Source: Adiantum capillus-veneris
Lineage: Eukaryota; Streptophyta; Polypodiopsida; Polypodiales; Pteridaceae
Reading direction: 5' to 3'
Assembly: GCA_014529385.2 (NCBI GenBank)
Contig: CM043944.1
Coordinates: 62,338,248 to 62,402,247, forward strand
DNA: 64,000 bases
Below are positions 31,075-41,567 of the stretch, one piece after another. The notes beneath the pieces were generated by a model. It saw nothing but the letters and a program-made list of their open reading frames with translations. It was not told the DNA's origin and did not search any database. The number at the start of each line of letters is the position of its first letter. Position 1 is the first letter of the stretch. The translations under genes and the position numbers were made by a program.

Positions 31075-31078
31075 ACGT

Positions 31079-32345
31079 GGTTTTTTGGAAGGAAGGGCTA
31101 ATACACCTCAGGGAAACAGGTTTGCCTCTTAAGACCAAATATGAAAGAGGTGGTATGAAGAAGAGCATGGAAGAGATGTTGTAGGAACAACATGCAAGTG
31201 TAGCTAAAGCATTGACTTATGGTGTGCAAATTGCAAGAAAATTACAGGGAAAACCTATTGAAATTTCTTACAAAAAATGAACTTTCTGGCCATATGCTAT
31301 GACAACGGCACAAAGGGGAAAAGTTGGATATCAACAGCTGTGTCAAGTGGAAAACTGCATTAGAAAGACTACTGGGTGGAAAAATCTTGTAGACTCCCTC
31401 TTAGTATATGCATATATAGCAAGGTATCAAAACAATGAGACTTTTGTAGAAGAAAAGCGAAAAAGGAAAGAGGATCTGGTAAGAACTTCAAAGAAGACAA
31501 CTAGGTCAACAATACCAAAGGAAAAAGAATCTAGCTCAGGTGTGCCTCCTACCCCACCTGATGTTCCAATGGATGAAGTCGAGAAGGAGAAAAAGGTAGG
31601 AAAAGCTCGGGGTCCATCATATAAACTAAGATCTGATATTGAATAGGCAACTCATGTGAAGAGGATACTTGAGGAGCGGATTCTGAACAGTCGGGTGGAG
31701 TTCACCCTAGGTGAAATCTTAGGTATTACAAAGTGGGAATTTCACAACAGCATCATTTATCTTATGAAGAGGAAGCACCAAATATTGTACGGACCTAAAA
31801 ACAACCCAACAAAAACACAAGGGGTGCAGAGCAATTATGAACAAATTAAAGCCATTTTGAGTAGTGTTAATGAAGAAGAATTTGGGGATGATGAATGGGG
31901 AAGCATATTGGACAATGGAAAACTTCCAAGACGAGTAAAGCATGTCAAATTTCATGAGGATGAGTATGATGAAGATGTACCACGTGGCCATTTTACACGG
32001 AATCATTGGGCCAATGCTACTATTGAAACTTTGGTGAAGGTAGGCAATCCGGAGGAGCCGGTTGTTGCATTGGTAGATCATATATCAAAGAGCTTATATT
32101 TGAAATGGAAGTGGCATGTTGATGTAAAACATGGGTGGTGTATCTGAGCCGCCAATGCACAATCAGGTGATTTGTATGGTGTATGTCCTAATGTTAAAAT
32201 AACTATAGGGGATGTAAGTGATGAACAAAATTTCTTTGTGCAAGAGCACTCAACTTATCCACTTATATTAGGACAACCTTACATTAATGTAGTGCAAATG
32301 GAAACAAAAGTTTTGTATGATGGGCCTACATATTGCAAGATCTGA
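31079..32345 (+). pseudogene. E4 gag-pol linker and protease
   Basis: Begins VVFWKEGLIHLRETGLPL (E9: LVFFKDGKIHL). The frame 31299-31646 has TGWKNLVDSLLVYAYIARYQ (E9: TGWNDSVDSLSVHAYITKCQ). The pre-protease helix is VEFTLGEILGITKWEFH. The protease starts PVVALVDHISKSLYL, where DHGS is expected, and continues past a TGA with AANAQSGDLYGVCPNVKITI, EQNFFVQE and YPLILGQPYI. This DH-type protease is typical of the lineage and distinct from the DSGA enzyme of E5. Several stops. Confidence 0.7.
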
Positions 32346-33930
32346 AGTCGTGATGGTAAGAAAGCAGTACAATTTCTAATTGTTTGTGTAGACCATGCCA
32401 GGAATAGAGACACCTTAAGGGATCATCCATTGCCAAAGTTGACAAAAGAATATAAAGAGAACAGAGGTTTCTAGGATTTTTTCCAAGTGCCATTGTAAAG
32501 CCAGACAATGATGATGCTTTGAAGGAGAAGTTCTCGCTGGCAGCGGACGTTTACAAAGAGGCTTTTTCTTCAAGATTTCTGGGTTTATCTTCATAGGGTT
32601 CAATATCTTATACAAAATTCATTGACTTATACAAATGAGAGAAGAAACATGTTTACAATGCCCAAGGTATGTTTCAAGAATGTGAGATATTGGATCCAAA
32701 TGACGCAAATTCAGGGATTTTTGAAGAATATGCATTTGTGGACACAATGGGGGAATTGGATGCGGCCGTGCAATCTAATGATCAAGCTAAGATTGAGATT
32801 GTTAAGGTAAACTCTCTCAATATGTATGAATTCCTTTTGCGATTCAAAGAAGAGCTGGATGTAGAGGAGGTATAGGTGAATAAAAAATAAAAAATAATGG
32901 CTAAGAAGGGCAAGCGTATGGCTATTTTTTTGCCAAAAAAGAGCCATAGAGTTATGGAGAAAGCATCTCAACAGCCTATTCTTTGAGATCCATGTAAAAT
33001 TGAGCATTCATTTACTGAAGAAACTCTGCAGGAATTGAAGATTGGTGATGCACATTTTCTAAATCAAGAAGAGATAGAATATTTTTTTGAGAAATGTTAA
33101 AGAAGCAGGGGAAGGTTTTTGCTTTCCAACTAGGTGAGATCGGTTGTGTGGATCCTAGTGTTGTGGCTCCCATGGTAATATTCATTGTTCCACACCTACC
33201 TTGGAATCTACAACCTATTCTTGTTCCAAAATCTCATCTTCCTAAGTTGGTTGATCTCTGTTAAATGAGAAGATCAAGATGGGAATTTTGGAGCCCTCTT
33301 GTGACCCTTACTCTAACATGTGGTTTATAGTTCCCGAGAAGAATGGTACATTGATGTTTATATAGGATATGCAACCATTGAGAAAAGTAATTATAAAAAA
33401 TGTAGGGACGGGTCCGGTGGTTGATGATTTTGTATAAGATTTTGTAGGTAGAGCCATCTATTCCATGGGAGATTTGTATCCAGGTTACGATCAATTTCAA
33501 TTGGCTATAGAAAGCAAGGATTTGACAACCATGCATACTCCTTTGGGATTAGTAAGAATGTGCACCTAATTTAGTTGCTCACACAATGAATGGGATGAAC
33601 AAAGTGTTGCGAGATTTCATTCCTCAGATTACCATGCCTTGTATTGACGACATGCCGATAAAAGGGTGTGAAGAGGGTGAAAAATATGAAGTCAAATATA
33701 AGAGGGGGTGTAGATAGTTTGTGGCTAACCATATTGTTGATTGTGACAGGACATTATCAAGGCTTGAAGATGTTAACCTTACACTCTCAGGCCAAAAGTC
33801 TATGTTTGGGGTCAGAGAAGTTTTGTGGGACACTTATGTGGACCATCTGGAAGAAGACCAAGCTCTGTCAAAGTGGATGCTATTCAAAGGATGAAGGAGA
33901 CATGCAATTTGATCATAGAAGTATGTAGAT
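32346..33930 (+). pseudogene. E4 pol: pre-RT region and reverse transcriptase
   Basis: SRDGKKAVQFL and LRDHPLPKLTKEYKENRGF follow the protease. The frame 32669-32875 gives ILDPNDANSGIFEEYAFVDT, a linker. RT starts near 33100 with KVFAFQLGEIGCVDPS and WNLQPILVPK, then IVPEKNGTL, GDLYPGYDQFQLAIESKDLT (catalytic block), HTPLGLVRM and AKSLCLGSEKF-type remnants. The YxDD block near 33640 reads IDDMPIKG in one frame. Stops and frame changes are frequent. Confidence 0.6.
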
Positions 33931-34640
33931 TTTTAGGTTTATGTGTTTTTTAGTTGATATGGTTACCCCATTTTTCACATGTTGCAAAGGTTTTATACCA
34001 ATTGCTTAGGAAGGGACCAAAAATTGTTTGGAAAGAAGAACACTTGAAGGCTGTCCATAAATTGAAGAAGATGTTACAAGAGGCTCCTAAATTAAGGAAA
34101 GCAAACTACAAAAGTAGAAATCCAATTATTGTGATGGTTGACACGAGCCGCACAGGTATTGGGTGGGCTATTGGACAGGATGACGAGCAGGGGGAAAGGT
34201 ATGCAATCAGATTTGGTGGTAAAGTATTAAGTGCTTGGTAGAGAGCATATTTGTAGGTAAAAAGGGAACTTTGGGGTGTAGCAACTGCCCTAAGGTGAAA
34301 CAAGGAGTACTTTATTGGTGCTTATGTAATAGTGGAGACACATTTCTTGCCATTACTTGGGATGATCACAAGTTGTTCTACACTAGACATAGCTATGCTA
34401 CATTGGATAGTATATATTAAGTCATTAAATCCCGTGTTTCATCATATTACAGGTAAGGATAATCCGGTAGCTCACATGTTGTCCAGGGCCAGATTTGAAG
34501 ACAAAGAGACTATGATTTCTGAAGCTAAAGATGTGGGATTGAGGTTCTTTACCTCTTCAAAATTTCATGTAGAATGTAAAAACACGGTTATTGCATTACA
34601 GACTTTTACAGACAACAAATATGAAGGTGAACAATTGTGA
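33931..34640 (+). pseudogene. E4 RNase H
   Basis: The frame 33954-34241 reads LPHFSHVAKVLYQLLRKGPK, WKEEHLKAVHKLKKML and IVMVDTSRTGIGWAIGQ, the RT connection and RNase H start with its catalytic Asp. It continues in other frames with RELWGVATAL and NPVFHHITGKDNPVAHMLSR, the last Asp region. The enzyme would remove RNA from the RNA-DNA hybrid. Broken by stops. Confidence 0.65.
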
Positions 34641-35960
34641 TTGGGAAGTATTTGAGTACACTAAAGAAGCAGGAGGATTGGACCAAACAAGATTTTAAGC
34701 ATATCCAAAAGAAGGTTTATGGGTGTTTCTTAACAGGATGGGTTTTTATGGAAGCATCCAAAGAAGCGGAGAGGAACGCCTCAGCGAGTTTTTTGTGATA
34801 AGGTAACACAATTCCACATACTTAAAGAATTCCATGAGTCGCTATGGGCAGGACATAGGGGAGTTTGGACCACTTTTGCTAAAATCAAAGATCAATGTTG
34901 GTGGAAGGGTATGTATAAAGATGTGGTGCAATTGGTTGAAACTTGCACTGTATTTCAAATGTACTGAAATGTAAAGCATCATGATTGATTACATCCAACA
35001 TATCCATTGTGCATGCATTTCAAATGTGTAGTTGATTTGATCACAATGCCCACAGGGTTATGGAAAATGAGGTACATCGTGCTTGCCAAAGAAGATTTGA
35101 CAAACCAGGTTGAAGGGAGGGCTTTGCAAACCAAATCTAAAAGCATGGTCTGCAAGTTTTTGCTTGAAGATGTAATATGTATATATGGTTGTGTTGGAAG
35201 AATTACTGCAAACAAAGGAGAGATGGATGCTGATGAAGATAGAGACTTTTTTGCTCGTATGGGTGTCAAGTTAACACTCACTATTGCATACAATCTAGAA
35301 GGAAACAAAAGAAGTGAAAGAGGGCATCCTCCCATTGCCAAGGCATTCGCTAAAGCATGTAAGGGCCATATTGGTGATTGGCCTTGGTTACTTCCTTATG
35401 CCTTATGGGTGGACCGTACTACACATATACAGTTATGCATGTCACCAGAGCTATATATGGATAGAAGCCTATTATGCCTCTAGAAGAGGCAGTGACTATA
35501 TGGAGTATATTGCCTTGGGATATAGAAATGAGCAGAGAATATTTTCTTGATTTAAGGATTCAATAGCTAGAGAGGAGAAGCAAAGATGTTGAAGTTGCAA
35601 AGGAGAAATTGAAGAGTGCTTGTTTGAAAAATATGGAGGCTTTGGATAAACAGCATAGGCTAACATCATGTGATATTCAAGAAGGGGATTGGGTTCTTGT
35701 TTATTATAGAAATTTACACAACTAGTATACAACTATGTGGAAGATGGTTAATCGGTGGTTTGGCAAGTATACGGTTAAACATGCTTTTCCTAATGCTACC
35801 TACAAGTTATGTGAAATGATGGTACGGAGTTGAAAATGCCAATTGTAGGTAAGCGTGTCAAGCTATGTAAAAGGAGAAATGAAGAGCTTCAAATTGAAGA
35901 TAAAGACTTCAATGTGGACAAAGATAAGTATTAGATGATGAAGATGTGACTTCTGAAGAA
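34641..35960 (+). pseudogene. E4 integrase
   Basis: The zinc module reads FHESLWAGHRGVWTTFAKIK, then QCWWKGMYKDVVQLVETC. The core in frame 35007-35483 has CVVDLITMPTG (first Asp), LLEDVICIYGCVGRITANKGE (second Asp replaced by Asn or Lys) and LEGNKRSERGHPPIAKAF (Glu). WPWLLPYALWVDRTTH follows. Loss of the second catalytic residue makes the core inactive even apart from the stops. The C-terminal tail to about 35960 includes GDWVLVYYRN-like coding in another frame. Confidence 0.75.
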
Positions 35961-36014
35961 GTTGTTGCCTTGGGAAACCTCTAAAGATTGGCACATCGGA
36001 GGATGTGTAGGTTT

Positions 36015-36026
36015 AGAGGGGGTGGA
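36015..36026 (+). other. E4 polypurine tract candidate
   Basis: AGAGGGGGTGGA just before TGCCGTGCCG, the proposed 3' LTR start. One T interrupts it. Confidence 0.4.
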
Positions 36027-37007
36027 TGCCGTGCCGCTTTGTAGGTACATGATAAAAAACAAAGCTTTGCTTGTATTTTTGAACTTTGACAAATTTGTGA
36101 TCTATGTTAGAATTGCTTATGGCATCACAATGACGGAGATGTATGCTTTATGTAGTTTTTTAGACCAAAAGTTCTTCAAAGTGGGCTAAGTGGGATGGTA
36201 GGTTAAAGATGTCCAAAGTAAGGGTTTTTTGCTTGATATTGTAGTGCTTGAAGTAAATTACAAACTGGTCCAAACGGCTCACCAGACAGAGTCCCCATGA
36301 GAAAGTTATTGAATTTTGAAGCTAGAGTGCATTGCAAATCTGAGACGGACAAGGCAGATGGGAACATGTGGTCAAAGGTGGTTTGAAGTGATAGATGCAT
36401 AGAGCTTAAATTATGGATCATGTTAATCTATCATCAGTTAGAGCCAGGATGGGCAAGATAAGTGCGGTGAAAGATTCATTGAGGGCCAGTTGTGGGCCCA
36501 CTTAGTTGGATAGGAAGTCGTGCCATCCGGTGATTTATGGAACTTGTTCAAGAAGGTAGGGTACATCATGCAAAGTGAGCCGGAATTGATGGTGCATTGA
36601 TTGGAACCACGGAGGTTGACTTGTACCAGTTGGAAAGTTTGGACAATAGCCCGAGGGATGATTTTAGATGATTTTCCCCCATTTTGCGGTCTTGAAAAAT
36701 GCACTTGGGAAGTCCAAAATGTGGCAAGGTTTATGCGGCTTGAGGTCAACATAAAGAAGTTGTAGTGGGATTTTATGGCTTGAGCATAGGAGCAATGAGA
36801 AAGAACTTATGGCCAACCTAAAGGGCCAGTATTGGGAGGTCTTTTTTTGAAGCCAAGTTAGTGATTTTTTTTGAAGCCTTGAGGGCCATAAGATGATGGC
36901 CTGCCATGTGGCGGTTGTATAATCCCACATGGGGGTTTTTGGAGCCAAAAATTGTCCTATAAAGGCCACAACAAGACCATTTGGGAGTGTGTAGAAGTGG
37001 AGAGGGA

Positions 37008-37011
<4 letters not shown>

Positions 37012-37064
<53 letters not shown>
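37012..37064. repeat. (GT)n microsatellite
   Basis: 53 bp of GT in the E4 3' LTR. At the same point the 5' LTR has a short CT run (8579-8596). Confidence 0.95.
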
Positions 37065-37066
<2 letters not shown>

Positions 37067-37263
37067 CTATGGCGGCTAGCACTGCTCATGCGCTGTCGAG
37101 CATTGTGGGCACTATAGGGTGTCATCATCGATGATTTTGGTCATGTATTGTCGTGGTGGTGGCACCCCAGAGCGGTTGTGAGCGGAGGTGGTGCTTGTGT
37201 GATAGCCGATGGGTGGCAGTCTGCTAGGTCCCGCGGCCCATTCTTTTGAATCAAAAGCAAGGA

Positions 37264-37265
<2 letters not shown>

Positions 37266-37295
<30 letters not shown>
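37266..37295. repeat. poly-C run, 30 bases
   Basis: Uninterrupted C. The 5' LTR has only a short C run at the same place (about 8828-8835). Confidence 0.95.
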
Positions 37296-37362
37296 TTCCC
37301 CTTCTACTAGCGACATCGCTAGTGGAAGGTAAGGGTGGGTTCATGTGCAAGGGGAGGAGATC

Positions 37363-37364
<2 letters not shown>

Positions 37365-37422
<58 letters not shown>
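37365..37422. repeat. (GA)29 microsatellite
   Basis: 58 bp of GA in the E4 3' LTR. Confidence 0.95.
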
Positions 37423-37425
<3 letters not shown>

Positions 37426-38153
37426 AAAGGCAATTCAAGAGGGCGAACAAAGTGGACAAGGTGAGAAAATGGGCAGCCAAAGGTGGGAAAGAGAGGTAAA
37501 ATCGCAATAGAGAATAAGGGAAATAATTAAAAATAAAACATGAAAATGTAAGGGGGCACAACGGACGCCACTAGTGCCCCCCCCCACCCCAAGATCACAA
37601 AGAGGAGAAATTTACATGCAAACCTTCGGATTGAGAAGTGTCCATGCAATAAGTGTCCGGTGTTCCCTAGTTTACCAATAAGGATGAGTTTCCTTATAAA
37701 TAGCAAAAGATAGTCAATTTTGGGGTTCTTTTCTTTGAGTTTTGTTCTTCAGAGCAGTTTTTTGAGTATCAAGGGAGGTCAAAAAGAGCGTCAAGAGCAC
37801 AAAAGAACTGGACGGTGGCACAACTTGGGGGACTTTTTTGATCCGAGGGTTGAAATTCAAAGGGCATATCAAAGTGGGCGTATGCAACAGAATTGTAAAA
37901 GAGTAATCAAAAATCTTAAACTTCACCACGTGTCAGTTGACAGCATCTCTTGATTCTTGATTCTATGTTTCTTATTGCCTTATCAATTAATAGCGTTCTT
38001 ATTTGAAGTCTTTTCTCTTAAACTCTCTCTAATCAATATTATTACGTGTATTAAACCTTAATTAAATCTATCTACCCTTATTTATCCTAGTTTGAACGTA
38101 TGCTAAGCTCTTGTCTATATCCAGAGGCCCCTAGAGAACCGTGCATTCGAATA

Positions 38154-40032
38154 GCGGTGCAATGCAAAGAGATGAATACATAGTAGCAAGAGGCAACACA
38201 CAACGTACAGAGAAACTTTATCTACTTGCTTTCAATAATAAATCCAAACTTTTCAAAATCTTACAAAAATTTCTTTTATACTTTGGCTTAAGGTCTCATG
38301 TGTACATGGGCTATAATTGCTTCAAAAAATAAGTGACCTACCTTCTCATGGTATGGGACACTCGAATATCCACTATGTGGATGATGATAGGCATAAGAAA
38401 ATGTTTATGAATTTTTATTTTGATATATTGTATTTTTGACACACAATTCTAACCATTGTTTATGACAAGTATGGTTTGCATATTCTTGACTTAGCAACTG
38501 AGGAAAATTGCTTTTCTAACAGAGAGATATGTAATGAAAATGACAAAATATTTATTTAATGCAACTGACAGGTGGCAAAAGCATACGGGGTTAATGGAAA
38601 GTGCAAAAGGACGGCATGCTTATTGATATTGTATTACTAAAGAATTGTTGATGAGCTATGATCACTTTATGTTGGGTAGATAGTTTGTAACTATTTTGAG
38701 CATTCGAGAAATCTATAAGTAAATATGTGCAAAAGAGGAAAATGCTCACTCTTGCACAAGGGGAAATTGCAACCAGTGTTTGTGTTCTTCTTCTCTCTTC
38801 TCACCCCTCCTCTCTCTGTGCGTGTGTAGCACTCCGCTCTAGGAGGTGCACTTGCACATTCTCTCATGATCTATCTTGCTCTTTGTCTCTCTCCTATCAT
38901 TATCGCTTTGGATTTTGTGTGTCTGTGGTCTTTCAGGTATACATGTTTGTGGTTTTGTCATTTATCGCATGCTATTTGTGTAGATTTGCAAGCATGCCTC
39001 GCCTCCATGTGTAGTAATAAAAGTACCGTAGATTAGCCAATATTGAAAGAAGATAGAACAATAAACTTAGCTAATCAAACGACTTCTGACAACAAACCTT
39101 TCTGGTACCCAAAGAAACCTTTGCTTGCAAGCCATCTTGTAGAAAAAGCTGAAACATGCAATAAGTTCAACATTGTAAATTGTAAATCGAACTTGCGTAC
39201 CGACTTTCTTGAATCTTTGCCCTAGGCATCGAAACTCGTATCATGACAATTTGATCATCTCAAGTGTAGAAACACTTTGCCTAGTAGTCATGCCCTAGAA
39301 AATATTCAAACCCCAAAAATCGGACAGGAAGAAAGAGAGACTCTTGTTAGATTCATGAACTAGAACAAATAGTCGCCCATGTTGAGCATGTTTGCCTCCT
39401 TTGTCAAGCATAGGCATGATAGAGAGATCTCTCACTGACCAAGAAAGAGCTGTCCATGCCGAACATATTTTCCATTTTTAGTAGTAGGCCTTGCCTTTGG
39501 GCTTCCTACAATATACGATTATGTGCCAACCTTCCTTCTAGATTCTCATAGCCAGAAGCTCTCTTCCCCAAAGATCTACTCAAACCATGGTTGTTGACTG
39601 CGTCGACCATGAGCCACACAATCCCCAAGCCTTAAAAGTTTCTATTTATTGCAAATCAAAATCTGAAAAATTATCCATGTCGAGGCAGCATAGCTTCACA
39701 GGCTTTGCTCCATTTTTTTCGATGCTTGCCAAACTTGCTAAACTTGTCGCTCCTTGCCATGGGCTATGACCCTTAGTTAGGAAGGGTGCCCCTTTAACCT
39801 TTTATTATGGACTAGATTTGAACATCCATGGCATTCTCATGGAGCAATGCAACACAACAAGAAGGCACTTGCACCGCTTTCTACACATCTTTTTAGCCTT
39901 GCATACAGAAGCAAAAAGTGTCGTTCATCCTTGGGCAACCCACTTTGGTGTTGCTATCAATTGATTTAATGAACATTGCTTTGCATACCCATGCGACCTA
40001 GGGTTGATTCCTACGTCCTGTACTGCCATGGA

Positions 40033-40035
<3 letters not shown>
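38154..40035. other. no gene seen
   Basis: Short unrelated frames only; none shows a family motif. The frames 38727-39014 and 39587-39769 lack recognisable domains. Confidence 0.5.

Positions 40036-40117
<82 letters not shown>
40036..40117. repeat. (GA)41 microsatellite
   Basis: About 82 bp of GA. Confidence 0.95.
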
Positions 40118-40119
<2 letters not shown>

Positions 40120-40184
40120 AAGTGCCTTTACGTGCTCCATGCCACTCCTCCATGCCGCTTCTTCCCCCTCCTCCAATGCTAGCT

Positions 40185-40335
40185 CCGTTAACCCTCACGG
40201 ACACCGTATCACCTTTGACGGACGCCTTATTATTTATTTGATTGAGTCATGGACCGGGTTTGGCGTTCCAATAGATGTGTAGGTGATCACCGATGAGAGG
40301 TGCACCACTTAGTCCATTTTTACATGATTTTTCTT
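40185..40335. repeat. direct repeat, left copy (partner 50913-51065)
   Basis: About 150 bp shared at high identity, including CTTATTATTTATTTGATTGA and GTGTAGGTGATC. Flanks differ. The pair brackets E7. Confidence 0.8.
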
Positions 40336-40516
40336 TTGTCTGAGTTTGTGTAGATCTGTTAAGTGGCTGTAATGTGTAGGTTTAGCAGGTCTGGTAGAAT
40401 CTGTTAGTGTTGAAATGTGCAGGTGTTTGTTGGATCTGCTAAGTGGCTGTAATGTGCAAGTGTTAGCAGGTTTGTTAGTTAGTGTTTAGATCTATAATGT
40501 GCAATAGATAGTGAGT

Positions 40517-40938
40517 AATACAGTAGACAGTGAGAAGGTTGGCTGTTCGATCAGTGTGTAGTTTACTATATGTTAGGCAGTGTGTGAGGAGAGATAATTA
40601 GTGTTAATTAGCTCTGTTAGTTGCATACAAGTTAGACAAAGCTACCAGGGATAGCTGTGTACGTGCGTGAGCTCGGTGCCCACGCGCAACATTATCCACA
40701 AAAAAGTTTTTTGTAAAAAAATAAAATAATACAGTAGACAGTGAGAAGGTTGGCTGTTCGGTCAGTGTGTAGTTTACTATATGTTAGGCAGTGTGTGAGC
40801 AGAGATAATTAGTGTTAATTAGCTCTGTTAGTTGCATACAAGTTAGACAAAGCTACCAGGGATAGCTGTGTACGTGCGTGAGCTCGGTGCCCACGCGCAA
40901 CATTATCCACAAAAAAGTTTTTTGTAAAAAAATAAAAT
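40517..40938. repeat. tandem duplication, 211 bp x 2
   Basis: Copies 40517-40727 and 40728-40938 start AATACAGTAGACAGTGAG and differ at about two bases. Confidence 0.9.
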
Positions 40939-41069
40939 AAACAAGTTAAAAAATAAATAAATAAATAAATGCTCAAAAAATTTGAGACAAAAAAAAATCA
41001 AAAACAAAAGAAAAAATTAAAAAAATTCATCTTAAAAGGAAGGATAGAGATCTTCCCCAAGCCCGTGCT

Positions 41070-41245
41070 CGGGCTCGGGCCGGCGGGCCCAAGCCTCAGT
41101 CCTCAGTCTTCTGATATAGTATAAACACTACTATATATAGAGAGACTAACACCTACTGAGGCTTGGGCCGGCGGGCCCAAGCCTCAATCCTCAGTCTTCT
41201 GATATAGTATAAACACTACTAAATATAGAGAGACTAACACCTCAA
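41070..41245. repeat. tandem duplication, 88 bp x 2
   Basis: Copies around CGGCGGGCCCAAGCCTCA (41081 and 41169), nearly identical, ending GAGAGACTAACACCT. Confidence 0.85.
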
Positions 41246-41567
41246 GTGAGGGCATGGACAAGTTCCTCAAGTCCTCCACCATTCCCTTCACACTTACCCT
41301 TCGAACTTACTTATTTTAGCCTTCTTCTCGACTAGGAAAAGACTATTTATAGGATTTTGAGGGCTTTAAGTAACCGAATTGCGGGTTGTAATGCACGACA
41401 AGTCTTTCTAACCAAGACGCTTGTTTTGAGCTATTACAAGCTATATTCCATGGATTGGTTAGAAAAAAGGACAAAAAATAATAAAATTTTTGGGTGGTAA
41501 ACACCTAAAAACCTAGGTGAGCAGCCTTCATGGGCACTCACCAGCACTTCTAGAGTGTTAAGGTCAC

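Larger units (their letters stand above)
8225..38153 (+). mobile_element. E4: degraded Ty3/gypsy element containing E5 and E6
   Basis: About 1.4 kb direct repeats (8225-9673 and 36645-38153) flank gag and pol remnants on the + strand. The interior is split: 9674-9750, then E5, then 28521-29440, then E6, then 31079-36026. Removing E5 with one target copy joins the sequence at GGGATGCAGC in one gag frame, and removing E6 with one ACGT copy also joins a single frame. Pol order is protease, RT, RNase H, integrase. The integrase and the DHxS-type protease belong to a different gypsy lineage from E5. The 5' LTR lacks its first approximately 600 bp compared with the 3' one. Confidence 0.7.
36027..38153 (+). 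repeat. E4 3' LTR
   Basis: The end lies near 38153 by comparison with the 5' copy. The start is inferred from the purine tract. Contains TATAAATA at 37695-37702 and a second TATA-like CCTATAAAGG near 36956. An inverted copy of 36430-36640 lies at 2140-2345. Confidence 0.55.

Noticed and set aside
38727-39014. 95-aa Cys/Ser-rich frame as a secreted peptide
   Set aside because: No convincing signal peptide or cysteine pattern, and the surroundings are non-coding.
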